From contig JAOZQB010000199.1 of the NCBI GenBank assembly GCA_029932445.1, forward strand, positions 1-5,383: a DNA stretch of 5,383 nt, written 5' to 3'. Made by a program: the position numbers and the translations under genes. The first letter of the stretch is position 1. Every line of letters starts with the position of its first letter. Positions 1 to 5,383 of the stretch are shown piece after piece. The notes under the pieces were generated by a model. That model saw nothing but the letters and a program-made list of their open reading frames with translations, was not told the DNA's origin and made no database searches. The stretch is from Bacteroidales bacterium. GTDB taxonomy: Bacteria > Bacteroidota > Bacteroidia > Bacteroidales > JAADGE01.

Positions 1-68
1 ATATTGTAACTATCTTTATCTGACCTATTGTATAAATAATTTGAGTAATTTTATAAACTAAGGTTAAA

Positions 69-106
69 ATATTCCGAGTAACGACTCCGAAAATACTGAC
101 TTTTTT
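69..106 (+). terminator. Possible weak terminator of an upstream gene
   Basis: The arms at 69-79 and 84-94 can pair around the 4-nt loop AACG. Nine of 11 positions pair, with C-C and A-A mismatches, and the innermost GAGT/ACTC block is perfect. A run of six T lies at 101-106, seven bases after the stem. The mismatches and the gap before the T-run make this a poor intrinsic terminator. It would end a + strand gene lying to the left of the window, of which no coding part is visible here. Confidence 0.2.
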
Positions 107-120
107 ATCTGATACAGATA
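106..120. repeat. Short perfect palindrome TATCTG-ATA-CAGATA
   Basis: Six-base arms at 106-111 and 115-120 flank a 3-base centre, about 20 bases upstream of the -33 element of the operon promoter. A further TATCTG half lies at 17-22, and the 9-mer TTTATCTGA occurs at both 15-23 and 104-112. The size and place would suit a site for a dimeric activator. In such AT-rich DNA a 6+6 palindrome can also arise by chance, and no regulator gene is visible. Confidence 0.25.
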
Positions 121-140
121 CTCATACAAAATTAATTGTA

Positions 141-172
141 TTTTGATTTTATAAATAATAATTGTAAATTTG
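141..172 (+). promoter_or_regulatory. Bacteroidota-type promoter of the three-gene operon
   Basis: TTTTG at 141-145 supplies the -33 TTG (143-145). TAAATTTG at 165-172 matches the -7 consensus TAnnTTTG exactly, and the spacer is 19 bases, as expected for the main sigma factor of this phylum. Transcription should begin near 175-179, giving a leader of about 30 nt before the ATG at 209. This position rules out the in-frame TTG at 170, which overlaps the -7 box, as the start of the first gene. The match is seen in the sequence; promoter activity is inferred. Confidence 0.6.
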
Positions 173-194
173 AGAAATTCAACTGTTTCTCAAA
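169..194. repeat. 9-bp inverted repeat over the likely transcription start (operator candidate)
   Basis: TTTGAGAAA (169-177) and TTTCTCAAA (186-194) are perfect reverse complements separated by 8 bases. The left arm shares its first four bases with the end of the -7 box, and the centre falls a few bases after the expected transcription start. A transcript starting near 176 would lack most of the left arm, so a DNA operator bound by a dimeric repressor is more plausible than an RNA hairpin. A near copy of one arm, TTTGAGTAA, lies at 40-48. Function is inferred from position only. Confidence 0.4.
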
Positions 195-208
195 AAATAT
201 TAATTATT

Positions 209-1039
209 ATGTTTAAAAGACTTTTTCTGATTTCAGTATCATTTCTTTTATTTTCAATTTCATCTTACGGTCAATTTCTTCATTTCGGTGTAAAAACATT
301 CATGACGCCTAAAATTTATATGGCATTTTTCGATTATGATGAAACAGATTATGTGTATTATTTTTCTAATGAAAATAATGAAACAATAAGATTCAGCGGT
401 TTGGAAGAATCCGAAACCAAATCAAGAACACCGTTTCCCGATATTTATGTAAGATACAATAACCGAAATCATTTATTTTTTCAAGCTGAACTCTTTGCGA
501 TGTGGTTCTCAAATGAAGCGAAATATAAAAATTCAGTCGATTTCGATAAATATACTCAAACTTTCAACCCTAATAACGACAGAGAAAACTTGGGATACAA
601 TACCCTTAAATTAAATTGGTCGTTTACGGGAAGCACATTAATTGCAGGATATTTATTTTCAAAAACAAAAGCATTCAGACCGTATGTTTTTTTGGGCGCT
701 ACAACTTTATATTTAATGCGATTGGATCAAGGTAAATTCTACAGTGATGAACGTCAATTAAGAAATGATATTATTTTTTCGAATCTCAGCACGTTCAAAA
801 AAACAACTTTATACGTAACGGGCGGTTTCGGTTTTCAATACAAAGCATTTTCGTTTGATGCTTATTATCGAAACACCGTTGCCGATGCTGATATTTATGC
901 TAATAATTATTATGAAAATTTAACGAATATCAGTTTGACGGATCGTCCTAATTATGATTATTTTGATTCCGTAAACATTTCAATCAGCTTAAATATTCTT
1001 TCTTTTAATATTTCAAAAAATAAACTAAAAGATTATTAA
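209..1039 (+). CDS. Probable outer-membrane beta-barrel protein, function unknown
   Basis: This is a 276-residue protein. Residues 1-21 form a signal peptide: Phe-Lys-Arg, a hydrophobic core rich in Leu, Phe and Ser, then SYG|Q with cleavage likely after Gly21. The mature part has many short alternating aromatic/polar stretches typical of membrane beta-strands, for example around 77-83, 88-100, 132-150, 158-170 (FRPYVFLGATTLYLM begins at 156), 199-211, 213-222 and 254-268. Polar Asn/Asp-rich stretches between them look like loops. No helical membrane segment or catalytic motif is visible. The overall look is that of the small 'outer membrane beta-barrel / porin-like' proteins common in Bacteroidota, but no specific family can be named. 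The ATG at 209 is preferred over an in-frame TTG at 170 because the signal peptide begins exactly here and the TTG lies in the promoter. It is the first gene of the operon, with 37 nt before the lipoprotein gene. It may be an outer-membrane partner or anchor for the downstream products; that is inference. Confidence 0.72.
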   Translation: MFKRLFLISVSFLLFSISSYGQFLHFGVKTFMTPKIYMAFFDYDETDYVYYFSNENNETIRFSGLEESETKSRTPFPDIYVRYNNRNHLFFQAELFAMWFSNEAKYKNSVDFDKYTQTFNPNNDRENLGYNTLKLNWSFTGSTLIAGYLFSKTKAFRPYVFLGATTLYLMRLDQGKFYSDERQLRNDIIFSNLSTFKKTTLYVTGGFGFQYKAFSFDAYYRNTVADADIYANNYYENLTNISLTDRPNYDYFDSVNISISLNILSFNISKNKLKDY

Positions 1040-1076
1040 TTGAAACTAATATTTGAAAATTTTAAAAAGAATTTCG

Positions 1077-1847
1077 ATGAAAACATACAGACAAAATAAA
1101 TTCACTGTAAAAAACATCATAATCGTAACATTTTTAATTACTTTATTCTTCGGTTGTTACAGATACCCCGAATTTGATGACATCAGCTATAACGAATACC
1201 GCAGAGTGATTGGTCCCGAAGGCGGAACAATTAATTTTTACAGGAATTATGAAGACGATTCGATTAAAGATATTGTCGTAAAAATGGAGTTTCCCGAAAA
1301 TGCCGTTGATTCCTTGATTGTTTTTAACATGTACGAATTTTATGACCATGTTGCTGAGAATGAACTTTATATTGATTTGAATACGGAACAATTTTCAAAC
1401 TTTTTATATTTCTTACCTTTTTATGAATCAGAAGGTTACAAAGCTGTTCTTACTGACAGCACAGATATAAACAGCATCGTTCAAAAACATACAAGTATTA
1501 ACTTCAGTACCCCCGTAAGTGTTACTTATTATCCCGATTTCTGTGAAAATATACCCGATAACGCAAAGTTATACAAAATTAAAATACCCGCCGAAAATGA
1601 ATGGGGTGAAGAAGATAATGTGTGGGTTAAATATAATTATCAAGGATATCCGGATGGTTATGATGATATTGATCTTATTTATTTAATTAACGGAAAATGG
1701 ACTGAAAATATCGCTTGGGGTACAGGCAATATAAGTTTATACAATTGGGAAGAAGTTGCAAATTATTCTTTTGATTTATCAAATCAAAGTGTAACGTTTG
1801 AAATTAACAATACCGATAATATGTATATTATTGCCGTAATAAATTAA
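1077..1847 (+). CDS. Lipoprotein with a ZU5-like beta-sandwich pattern
   Basis: This is a 256-residue protein. A basic N-terminus and hydrophobic segment (14-26) end in the lipobox LFFGC, so Cys27 is the likely lipidated residue. The residues after it (YRYPEFDD) do not match the Lys/Asp-Glu surface-export signals described for Bacteroidota lipoproteins, so a periplasm-facing anchor is plausible. The mature part resembles bacterial ZU5-like proteins: GPEGG (46-50), a strand ending in the FPENAV turn (72-77, compare 'iPpgAl'), FSTPVSVTYYP (143-153), a GKW turn (206-208), and a final strand pair ending SVTFEINNTDNMYIIAV (238-254). The His-Phe-Ser self-cleavage motif of animal PIDD/UNC5CL ZU5 domains is absent; only Asn-Phe-Ser (142-144) is seen. 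The ATG at 1077 is preferred over an in-frame TTG at 1053, which would add eight residues before a normal lipoprotein signal. The gene lies 37 nt after the barrel gene and 39 nt before the caspase gene, with no clear promoter between. Lipoprotein status is fairly sure; the ZU5 assignment is moderate and the role unknown. Confidence 0.75.
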   Translation: MKTYRQNKFTVKNIIIVTFLITLFFGCYRYPEFDDISYNEYRRVIGPEGGTINFYRNYEDDSIKDIVVKMEFPENAVDSLIVFNMYEFYDHVAENELYIDLNTEQFSNFLYFLPFYESEGYKAVLTDSTDINSIVQKHTSINFSTPVSVTYYPDFCENIPDNAKLYKIKIPAENEWGEEDNVWVKYNYQGYPDGYDDIDLIYLINGKWTENIAWGTGNISLYNWEEVANYSFDLSNQSVTFEINNTDNMYIIAVIN

Positions 1848-1886
1848 TTAATACACATTTTTTTTATCATTAAAATTTCGGATTCT

Positions 1887-4800
1887 ATGAGATTTAAATC
1901 AATATATATTATTTTATTTCTCTTTCTTTTTCAAAATCTGTATGCACAAAAATTAAGCGTACAGACCGGACATTCTTCAACGATTCTTGATTTGGAATAC
2001 AGCCCGGACGGTAAATATCTTGTATCATCCGGCATGGATAATAAAATAATTCTTTGGGATTTAAGATCATCCAAACAAATGAACATGTTAAGCGGTCATA
2101 ACGGTCCTGTTAACAGCATAACTTTTCATCCGTTGAGAAACATAATTGCTTCTGCCGGTGACGACAAAACAGTCAGATTATGGGAATATCCTTCGGGCAA
2201 ACTATTAGAAACATTTGATTTTTTTACGCATAAAGTTAAAGCGGTTGATTTTAACTCAGACGGAACAGAATTAGCTTGTGCTTCCGATTCAATTTATATC
2301 ATTAAATTAAAAGATAAAACACATAAAACCATTGACAAAAAAGCAAGAAAATTATTCTACACCGTAACATACAGTAATCTTAACAAATATATTGCTTTTG
2401 GCGGAAGAAAAGAACGAAAATTATATCTGTTTAATATCTCTAAAGATAAAATTGTAAAGAGTTCTAAAAATCATTCTAATAATATTGTCATTGACAAAAA
2501 GAATAAATATTTATATTCTGCCGGAAATAAAGGTAATATCAGACGAGTTTCAATAAACACAATTTCTGCACACAGGAAATTTATTCTGCCCGCCGAAAGA
2601 AGCTGGTATTCTTTTTTTGCTGTTGCAAATAATAAAAAATTGCTTTTTGCAGCGAACAAAAACGGATTAATCTATGTATATAATCGAAAAAACGGAACTA
2701 AAAAAAATACATTAAAAGCTCATAAAGGGCAAGTTAAAGCTCTTAGTATAAGTCCGGATGAAAAATTTTTGGCAAGTGCCGGCGATGATAAAAAAATTAT
2801 CATTTGGGATATTGAAAATAATCGAATTGTAAAAATATTAGAAGGAGGTTCCGGAAGTATTAACTCAATTTCACTTTCAAAAAACGGTGAAAAAATGTTT
2901 ATAGCTTATGATAATTCGAATTTCAGAATTTGGGACTTGGAAAAAAAGGGTGATATTATAAAAAGCCAATGTCCCGAACCGAATTTTTTAGAAAAAAATG
3001 AACGGAAAAATTATTTTGTCAGCAACACTTCCGAAATATTAAATTCAAATAATATTTTAATTAAAACCGAACTGAAAAAATCCGATAAGCGAACGGACAA
3101 CTTTTTAAATTCAACGGATAATTTGTTAATTTATAATCCGAACTCAGAAACAGAACCGATCCTTTTAAAAAGCCCTAAAAATTCTGATTATCAATCATTT
3201 TTAATTGCAGACAGTACCACATTACTGGTTTTTAAAAACATCAGTACACATTCGCAAAAATATTCCTTGCTAAATTGGGAAAAAATTAAAGACCGAGAAG
3301 AAATTTTTTATACATACGCGTATGTTTATGATATTAAAAACAGAACAAAAAATTCAAAAATAAGAATCAAATTACATCACAAAAAACAATCATTTAAAAT
3401 TAAAGGTGATGTTTATTATAAGCAATTAAGTACCGGCGGAAAATCGCTTTTGGTATTAATCGATAACAAAAAAGGAAAATCCGTTTGTAAAATTTATGAT
3501 ATTGAGAATGAAAATGAAGAGCAGTCTTTTACTTTCCCGACGGTGTTTCAATCTGCCGGTTTAAGTCCTGATAAAAATTTTATTTATTGTATTTCCGGTA
3601 AGAAAGACAGTATTTATTTATACAACAGAAGCAATACAAATCTTGTAAAATCATTCAAAGGAACAGGTCCCGTCATTTTCACAAAAGACGAACGATATTG
3701 TATTTACAGCGATACAGAAAAATTTCTTCATCTGTTTGATTTAAAAGATAATAAAACGGTTTATACGATTCCGACAAATCATTTAACAAACATTTCAACA
3801 ATTAAATTAAATGATACTTACAATTATATTGCAACAGCCGGACATGACGGTTTAATAAAATTCTGGGATTTTAATACCGGTAAAAATTTAGTCAGTTTAG
3901 CTGCATTCAATGAATCTGATTTTATGTATGTGACCGATGATAATTATTATTATTCTACAATAGGCTCAACGGATTATATTAATTTTATAATGAATAATCA
4001 TTTATATTCGTTTGAACAATTTGACGTTAAATACAACAGACCCGACACAGTTCTTTCAAGACTCCCCTATTCTACTAAAGCCGAGATAGAAGCATATCAC
4101 AAAGCGTATTTAAAAAGAATTAAAAAGATGGGTTTTAATTCGAATATAGCCGATAAAAATTTTAACATTCCCGAAGTTTCAATAAAAAATCTGAATGACT
4201 TTAAAATATCAACAACTGAGAATAAGATTACGGTAAAGTATAAAGCTCAAGATACCAAATACAAGCTCAACAGAGTAAATGTGTGGATAAATGATATTCC
4301 CGTATCAGGAATAAACGGAAAAAACATTAGTGCTTTAAATACTAATACATACAATGACAGTATGACTATTTTTCTTTCAGCCGGAAAAAATAAAATTCAA
4401 ATTTCTGCGGTTAATTCTCAAGCTTATGAATCCTTAAAGGAATCTTTTTATATCAGATATGATACGGAAAAGGTATCTCCTGATTTGTATTTGATTTCAA
4501 TCGGCGTTTCCGATTATAAAAATTCTGATTATGATTTAAAATATGCCGCAAAAGATGCCGAGGATATTACCGAAATGTTCAAAACGGATAAAAAATATTT
4601 TCGTAAAATTCATACGGTTCAAATATTCGATAAAGAAGCGACAATTGATAATATCAAAAAAACAAAAAAACTGTTGGAAGAATCAAAAATTAACGATATC
4701 GTCATTGTTTTTTATGCCGGTCACGGATTATTAGATTATGATATGAATTATTATTTGGCAACAACGGATATAAATTTCTACAATCCTTCTGAAAACGGTT

Positions 4801-5282
4801 TGAAATATGAAATGCTTGAAGATTTATTAAACGAAATTCCCGCCAGAAGAAAAATTCTCTTGATAGATGCTTGTCATTCCGGAGAAATTGATAAAGATGA
4901 AATTGTTTCGGAAAATAATAATGCTGAGAATACCACGACGGATACCGAACGAGCCGGTGATCAAAGAATTCTCAGTCAAAGCTCATTTGAATTAATGAAA
5001 AATATGTTTGCCGATATCCGGAAAGGAACGGGCTCAACAGTTATTTCTTCTGCGGGAGGCGGTGAATTTGCCTATGAAAGTAATAATACAAAAAACGGAA
5101 TTTTTACCTATATTTTAATTAACGGTATAACAACAAAAAAAGCCGATTTAAACAAAGACGGTAAAATTATGGTTTCCGAACTCAGGGATTACTTAATTGA
5201 TAATGTCAGTAAAATGACTAAGGGCTATCAAAATCCGACATGCCGAAGAATTAATTTGGAATTCGATTTCAGAATTTGGTAA
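1887..5282 (+). CDS. Exported WD40-repeat / caspase-like (peptidase C14) protein
   Basis: This 1131-residue protein is probably a periplasmic or envelope cysteine protease carried on a protein-binding scaffold. The signal peptide is 1-20 (LYA|Q). A first WD40 propeller spans about 23-352; the clearest blades end at W57-D58, W99, W307-D308 and W349-D350, and 'ASAGDDK' is repeated at 88 and 297. A second, mostly degenerate propeller spans about 360-672, with its last blade clear (ATAGHDG, FWD 659-661). A connector with EQFDVKYNRPD (710-720) and KRIKKMGF (743-750) matches what I recall of Bacteroidota WD40-caspase proteins. An Ig-like domain covers about 762-858. The caspase-like domain runs from about 866 (DLYLISIGVSDYKN) through YAGHG, with catalytic His946, and IDACHSG, with catalytic Cys996. 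A polar linker covers 1000-1047, then come the small-subunit motifs GSTVISSAGGGE (1048-1059) and NGIFTYILING (1070-1080). An EF-hand-like loop lies at 1087-1098, and the protein ends FDFRIW. Asp994, two residues before the Cys, corresponds to the metacaspase S1-pocket Asp, suggesting cleavage after Lys/Arg rather than Asp. No type IX secretion C-terminal domain is seen. It is the last gene of the operon; its substrate is unknown. Confidence 0.92.
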   Translation: MRFKSIYIILFLFLFQNLYAQKLSVQTGHSSTILDLEYSPDGKYLVSSGMDNKIILWDLRSSKQMNMLSGHNGPVNSITFHPLRNIIASAGDDKTVRLWEYPSGKLLETFDFFTHKVKAVDFNSDGTELACASDSIYIIKLKDKTHKTIDKKARKLFYTVTYSNLNKYIAFGGRKERKLYLFNISKDKIVKSSKNHSNNIVIDKKNKYLYSAGNKGNIRRVSINTISAHRKFILPAERSWYSFFAVANNKKLLFAANKNGLIYVYNRKNGTKKNTLKAHKGQVKALSISPDEKFLASAGDDKKIIIWDIENNRIVKILEGGSGSINSISLSKNGEKMFIAYDNSNFRIWDLEKKGDIIKSQCPEPNFLEKNERKNYFVSNTSEILNSNNILIKTELKKSDKRTDNFLNSTDNLLIYNPNSETEPILLKSPKNSDYQSFLIADSTTLLVFKNISTHSQKYSLLNWEKIKDREEIFYTYAYVYDIKNRTKNSKIRIKLHHKKQSFKIKGDVYYKQLSTGGKSLLVLIDNKKGKSVCKIYDIENENEEQSFTFPTVFQSAGLSPDKNFIYCISGKKDSIYLYNRSNTNLVKSFKGTGPVIFTKDERYCIYSDTEKFLHLFDLKDNKTVYTIPTNHLTNISTIKLNDTYNYIATAGHDGLIKFWDFNTGKNLVSLAAFNESDFMYVTDDNYYYSTIGSTDYINFIMNNHLYSFEQFDVKYNRPDTVLSRLPYSTKAEIEAYHKAYLKRIKKMGFNSNIADKNFNIPEVSIKNLNDFKISTTENKITVKYKAQDTKYKLNRVNVWINDIPVSGINGKNISALNTNTYNDSMTIFLSAGKNKIQISAVNSQAYESLKESFYIRYDTEKVSPDLYLISIGVSDYKNSDYDLKYAAKDAEDITEMFKTDKKYFRKIHTVQIFDKEATIDNIKKTKKLLEESKINDIVIVFYAGHGLLDYDMNYYLATTDINFYNPSENGLKYEMLEDLLNEIPARRKILLIDACHSGEIDKDEIVSENNNAENTTTDTERAGDQRILSQSSFELMKNMFADIRKGTGSTVISSAGGGEFAYESNNTKNGIFTYILINGITTKKADLNKDGKIMVSELRDYLIDNVSKMTKGYQNPTCRRINLEFDFRIW
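2929..2978 (+). other. Strong hairpin with an A7 slippery heptamer in its loop, inside the caspase gene
   Basis: The 5' arm 2929-2940 (TTTGGGACTTGG) pairs with the 3' arm 2966-2978 (CCAATGTCCCGAA). This gives 12 pairs including one G-T, with a single bulged T at 2970. The 25-base loop holds the in-frame heptamer A-AAA-AAG (2941-2948 region, codons GAA AAA AAG). A -1 slip would read GGG then TGA at 2951-2953. The product would stop at residue 355, the end of the first propeller. The structure and frame are seen directly. Use as a recoding site is speculative, because slippery A-runs are frequent in this AT-rich gene and frameshift stimulators normally lie downstream of the slip site, not around it. 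Confidence 0.22.
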
Positions 5283-5323
5283 AGCAATAATTCCTGCTTT
5301 ATTTTAAGAATTACATTTTTTTT
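5279..5323 (+). terminator. Weak intrinsic terminator starting at the caspase stop codon
   Basis: TAAAGCA (5280-5286, including the TAA stop) pairs perfectly with TGCTTTA (5295-5301) across an 8-base loop, and a G-T pair (5279/5302) extends it. Only four T follow directly (5302-5305); a run of eight T comes at 5316-5323. The AT-rich stem is weak, so partial read-through is possible. It marks the probable end of the operon. Confidence 0.35.
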
Positions 5324-5333
5324 AATAAATTTG
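5304..5333 (+). promoter_or_regulatory. Possible promoter for a gene beyond the window
   Basis: TAAATTTG at 5326-5333 is identical to the -7 box of the operon promoter and fits TAnnTTTG. Nineteen bases upstream there is TTA (5304-5306) rather than the expected TTG, so the -33 element is imperfect. The remaining 50 bases contain no ATG, so any gene driven from here starts after the window with a leader over 40 nt. Confidence 0.33.
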
Positions 5334-5383
5334 TCTTTATAAGCAAAATCTGTTTATCCGAAAAGATATTAACCGTTATAAAC

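Noticed and set aside
36..43. ATAATTTG as a -7 promoter box
   Set aside because: It misses the conserved first T of TAnnTTTG, and no gene follows within a sensible distance; the box at 165-172 is better.
127..134. CAAAATTA, a -7 box for a divergent - strand promoter
   Set aside because: It matches the consensus on the - strand, but the expected TTG complement (CAA) is absent in the 17-23 base range and no - strand gene is visible.
1047..1055. TAATATTTG as a promoter before the lipoprotein gene
   Set aside because: The spacing inside the box is one base too long (TA-N3-TTTG), and the short gap to the previous gene favours co-transcription.
1053..1076. TTG start for the lipoprotein gene
   Set aside because: It adds eight residues ahead of an already complete lipoprotein signal; the ATG at 1077 is the simpler choice.
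1143..1391. Open frame on the - strand across the lipoprotein gene
   Set aside because: It is antisense to a well-supported lipoprotein coding region and has no signal, motif or promoter of its own.
1858..1865. Run of eight T before the caspase gene as a terminator
   Set aside because: No GC-containing hairpin precedes it, so an operon break here is not supported.
2471..2659. Open frame on the - strand inside the WD40 region
   Set aside because: It is antisense to clear WD40 coding sequence and shows nothing recognisable.
2992..2998. Second A-AAA-AAT slippery run
   Set aside because: It has no associated stem that I could find and is most likely the product of high A content; it is kept as a warning about the site at 2941.
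4543..4734. Open frame of 63 codons on the + strand inside the caspase gene
   Set aside because: It lies wholly within the sequence coding for the caspase domain in another frame, and its translation is Lys/Ile-rich with no recognisable pattern.
5200..5282. Type IX secretion C-terminal domain on the caspase protein
   Set aside because: The last residues (TCRRINLEFDFRIW) belong to the caspase domain; there is no extra beta-sandwich domain after it.

Overview
The window looks like a piece of a Bacteroidota chromosome. The DNA is very AT-rich, and the coding sequences are rich in Lys, Asn, Ile, Tyr and Phe. No start has a convincing Shine-Dalgarno sequence. Two proteins have Bacteroidota-style signal peptides ending just before Gln (YG|Q and YA|Q), and the one good promoter fits the Bacteroidota consensus TTG-N19-TAnnTTTG. 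Nothing in the sequence identifies the genus.

Layout: positions 1-208 are non-coding. They hold a weak terminator-like hairpin (69-106), a short perfect palindrome (106-120), a promoter (141-172) and a 9-bp inverted repeat on the expected transcription start (169-194). Three genes follow on the + strand, separated by 37 and 39 nt, and probably form one operon: (1) a signal-peptide-bearing protein resembling a small outer-membrane beta-barrel (209-1039); (2) a lipoprotein with a ZU5-like beta-sandwich pattern (1077-1847); (3) an exported 1131-residue protein with two WD40-type propellers, an Ig-like domain and a C-terminal caspase-like (peptidase C14) domain with an intact His/Cys dyad (1887-5282). 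A weak hairpin starts at the last stop codon. It is followed by a T-run and a promoter-like box for a gene beyond the window.

Working together (inference): all three products carry export signals, so the caspase-like protein probably acts in the cell envelope rather than in the cytoplasm. The barrel would sit in the outer membrane, the lipoprotein would be anchored to a membrane, and the propellers would be the protein-binding scaffold that brings the protease to partners or substrates. WD40-caspase fusions of this build are familiar in Bacteroidota from general knowledge, usually without a known function. The part that may be undescribed is the compact set of barrel, ZU5-like lipoprotein and exported WD40-caspase under one promoter. 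No mobile element, RNA gene or CRISPR array was seen.
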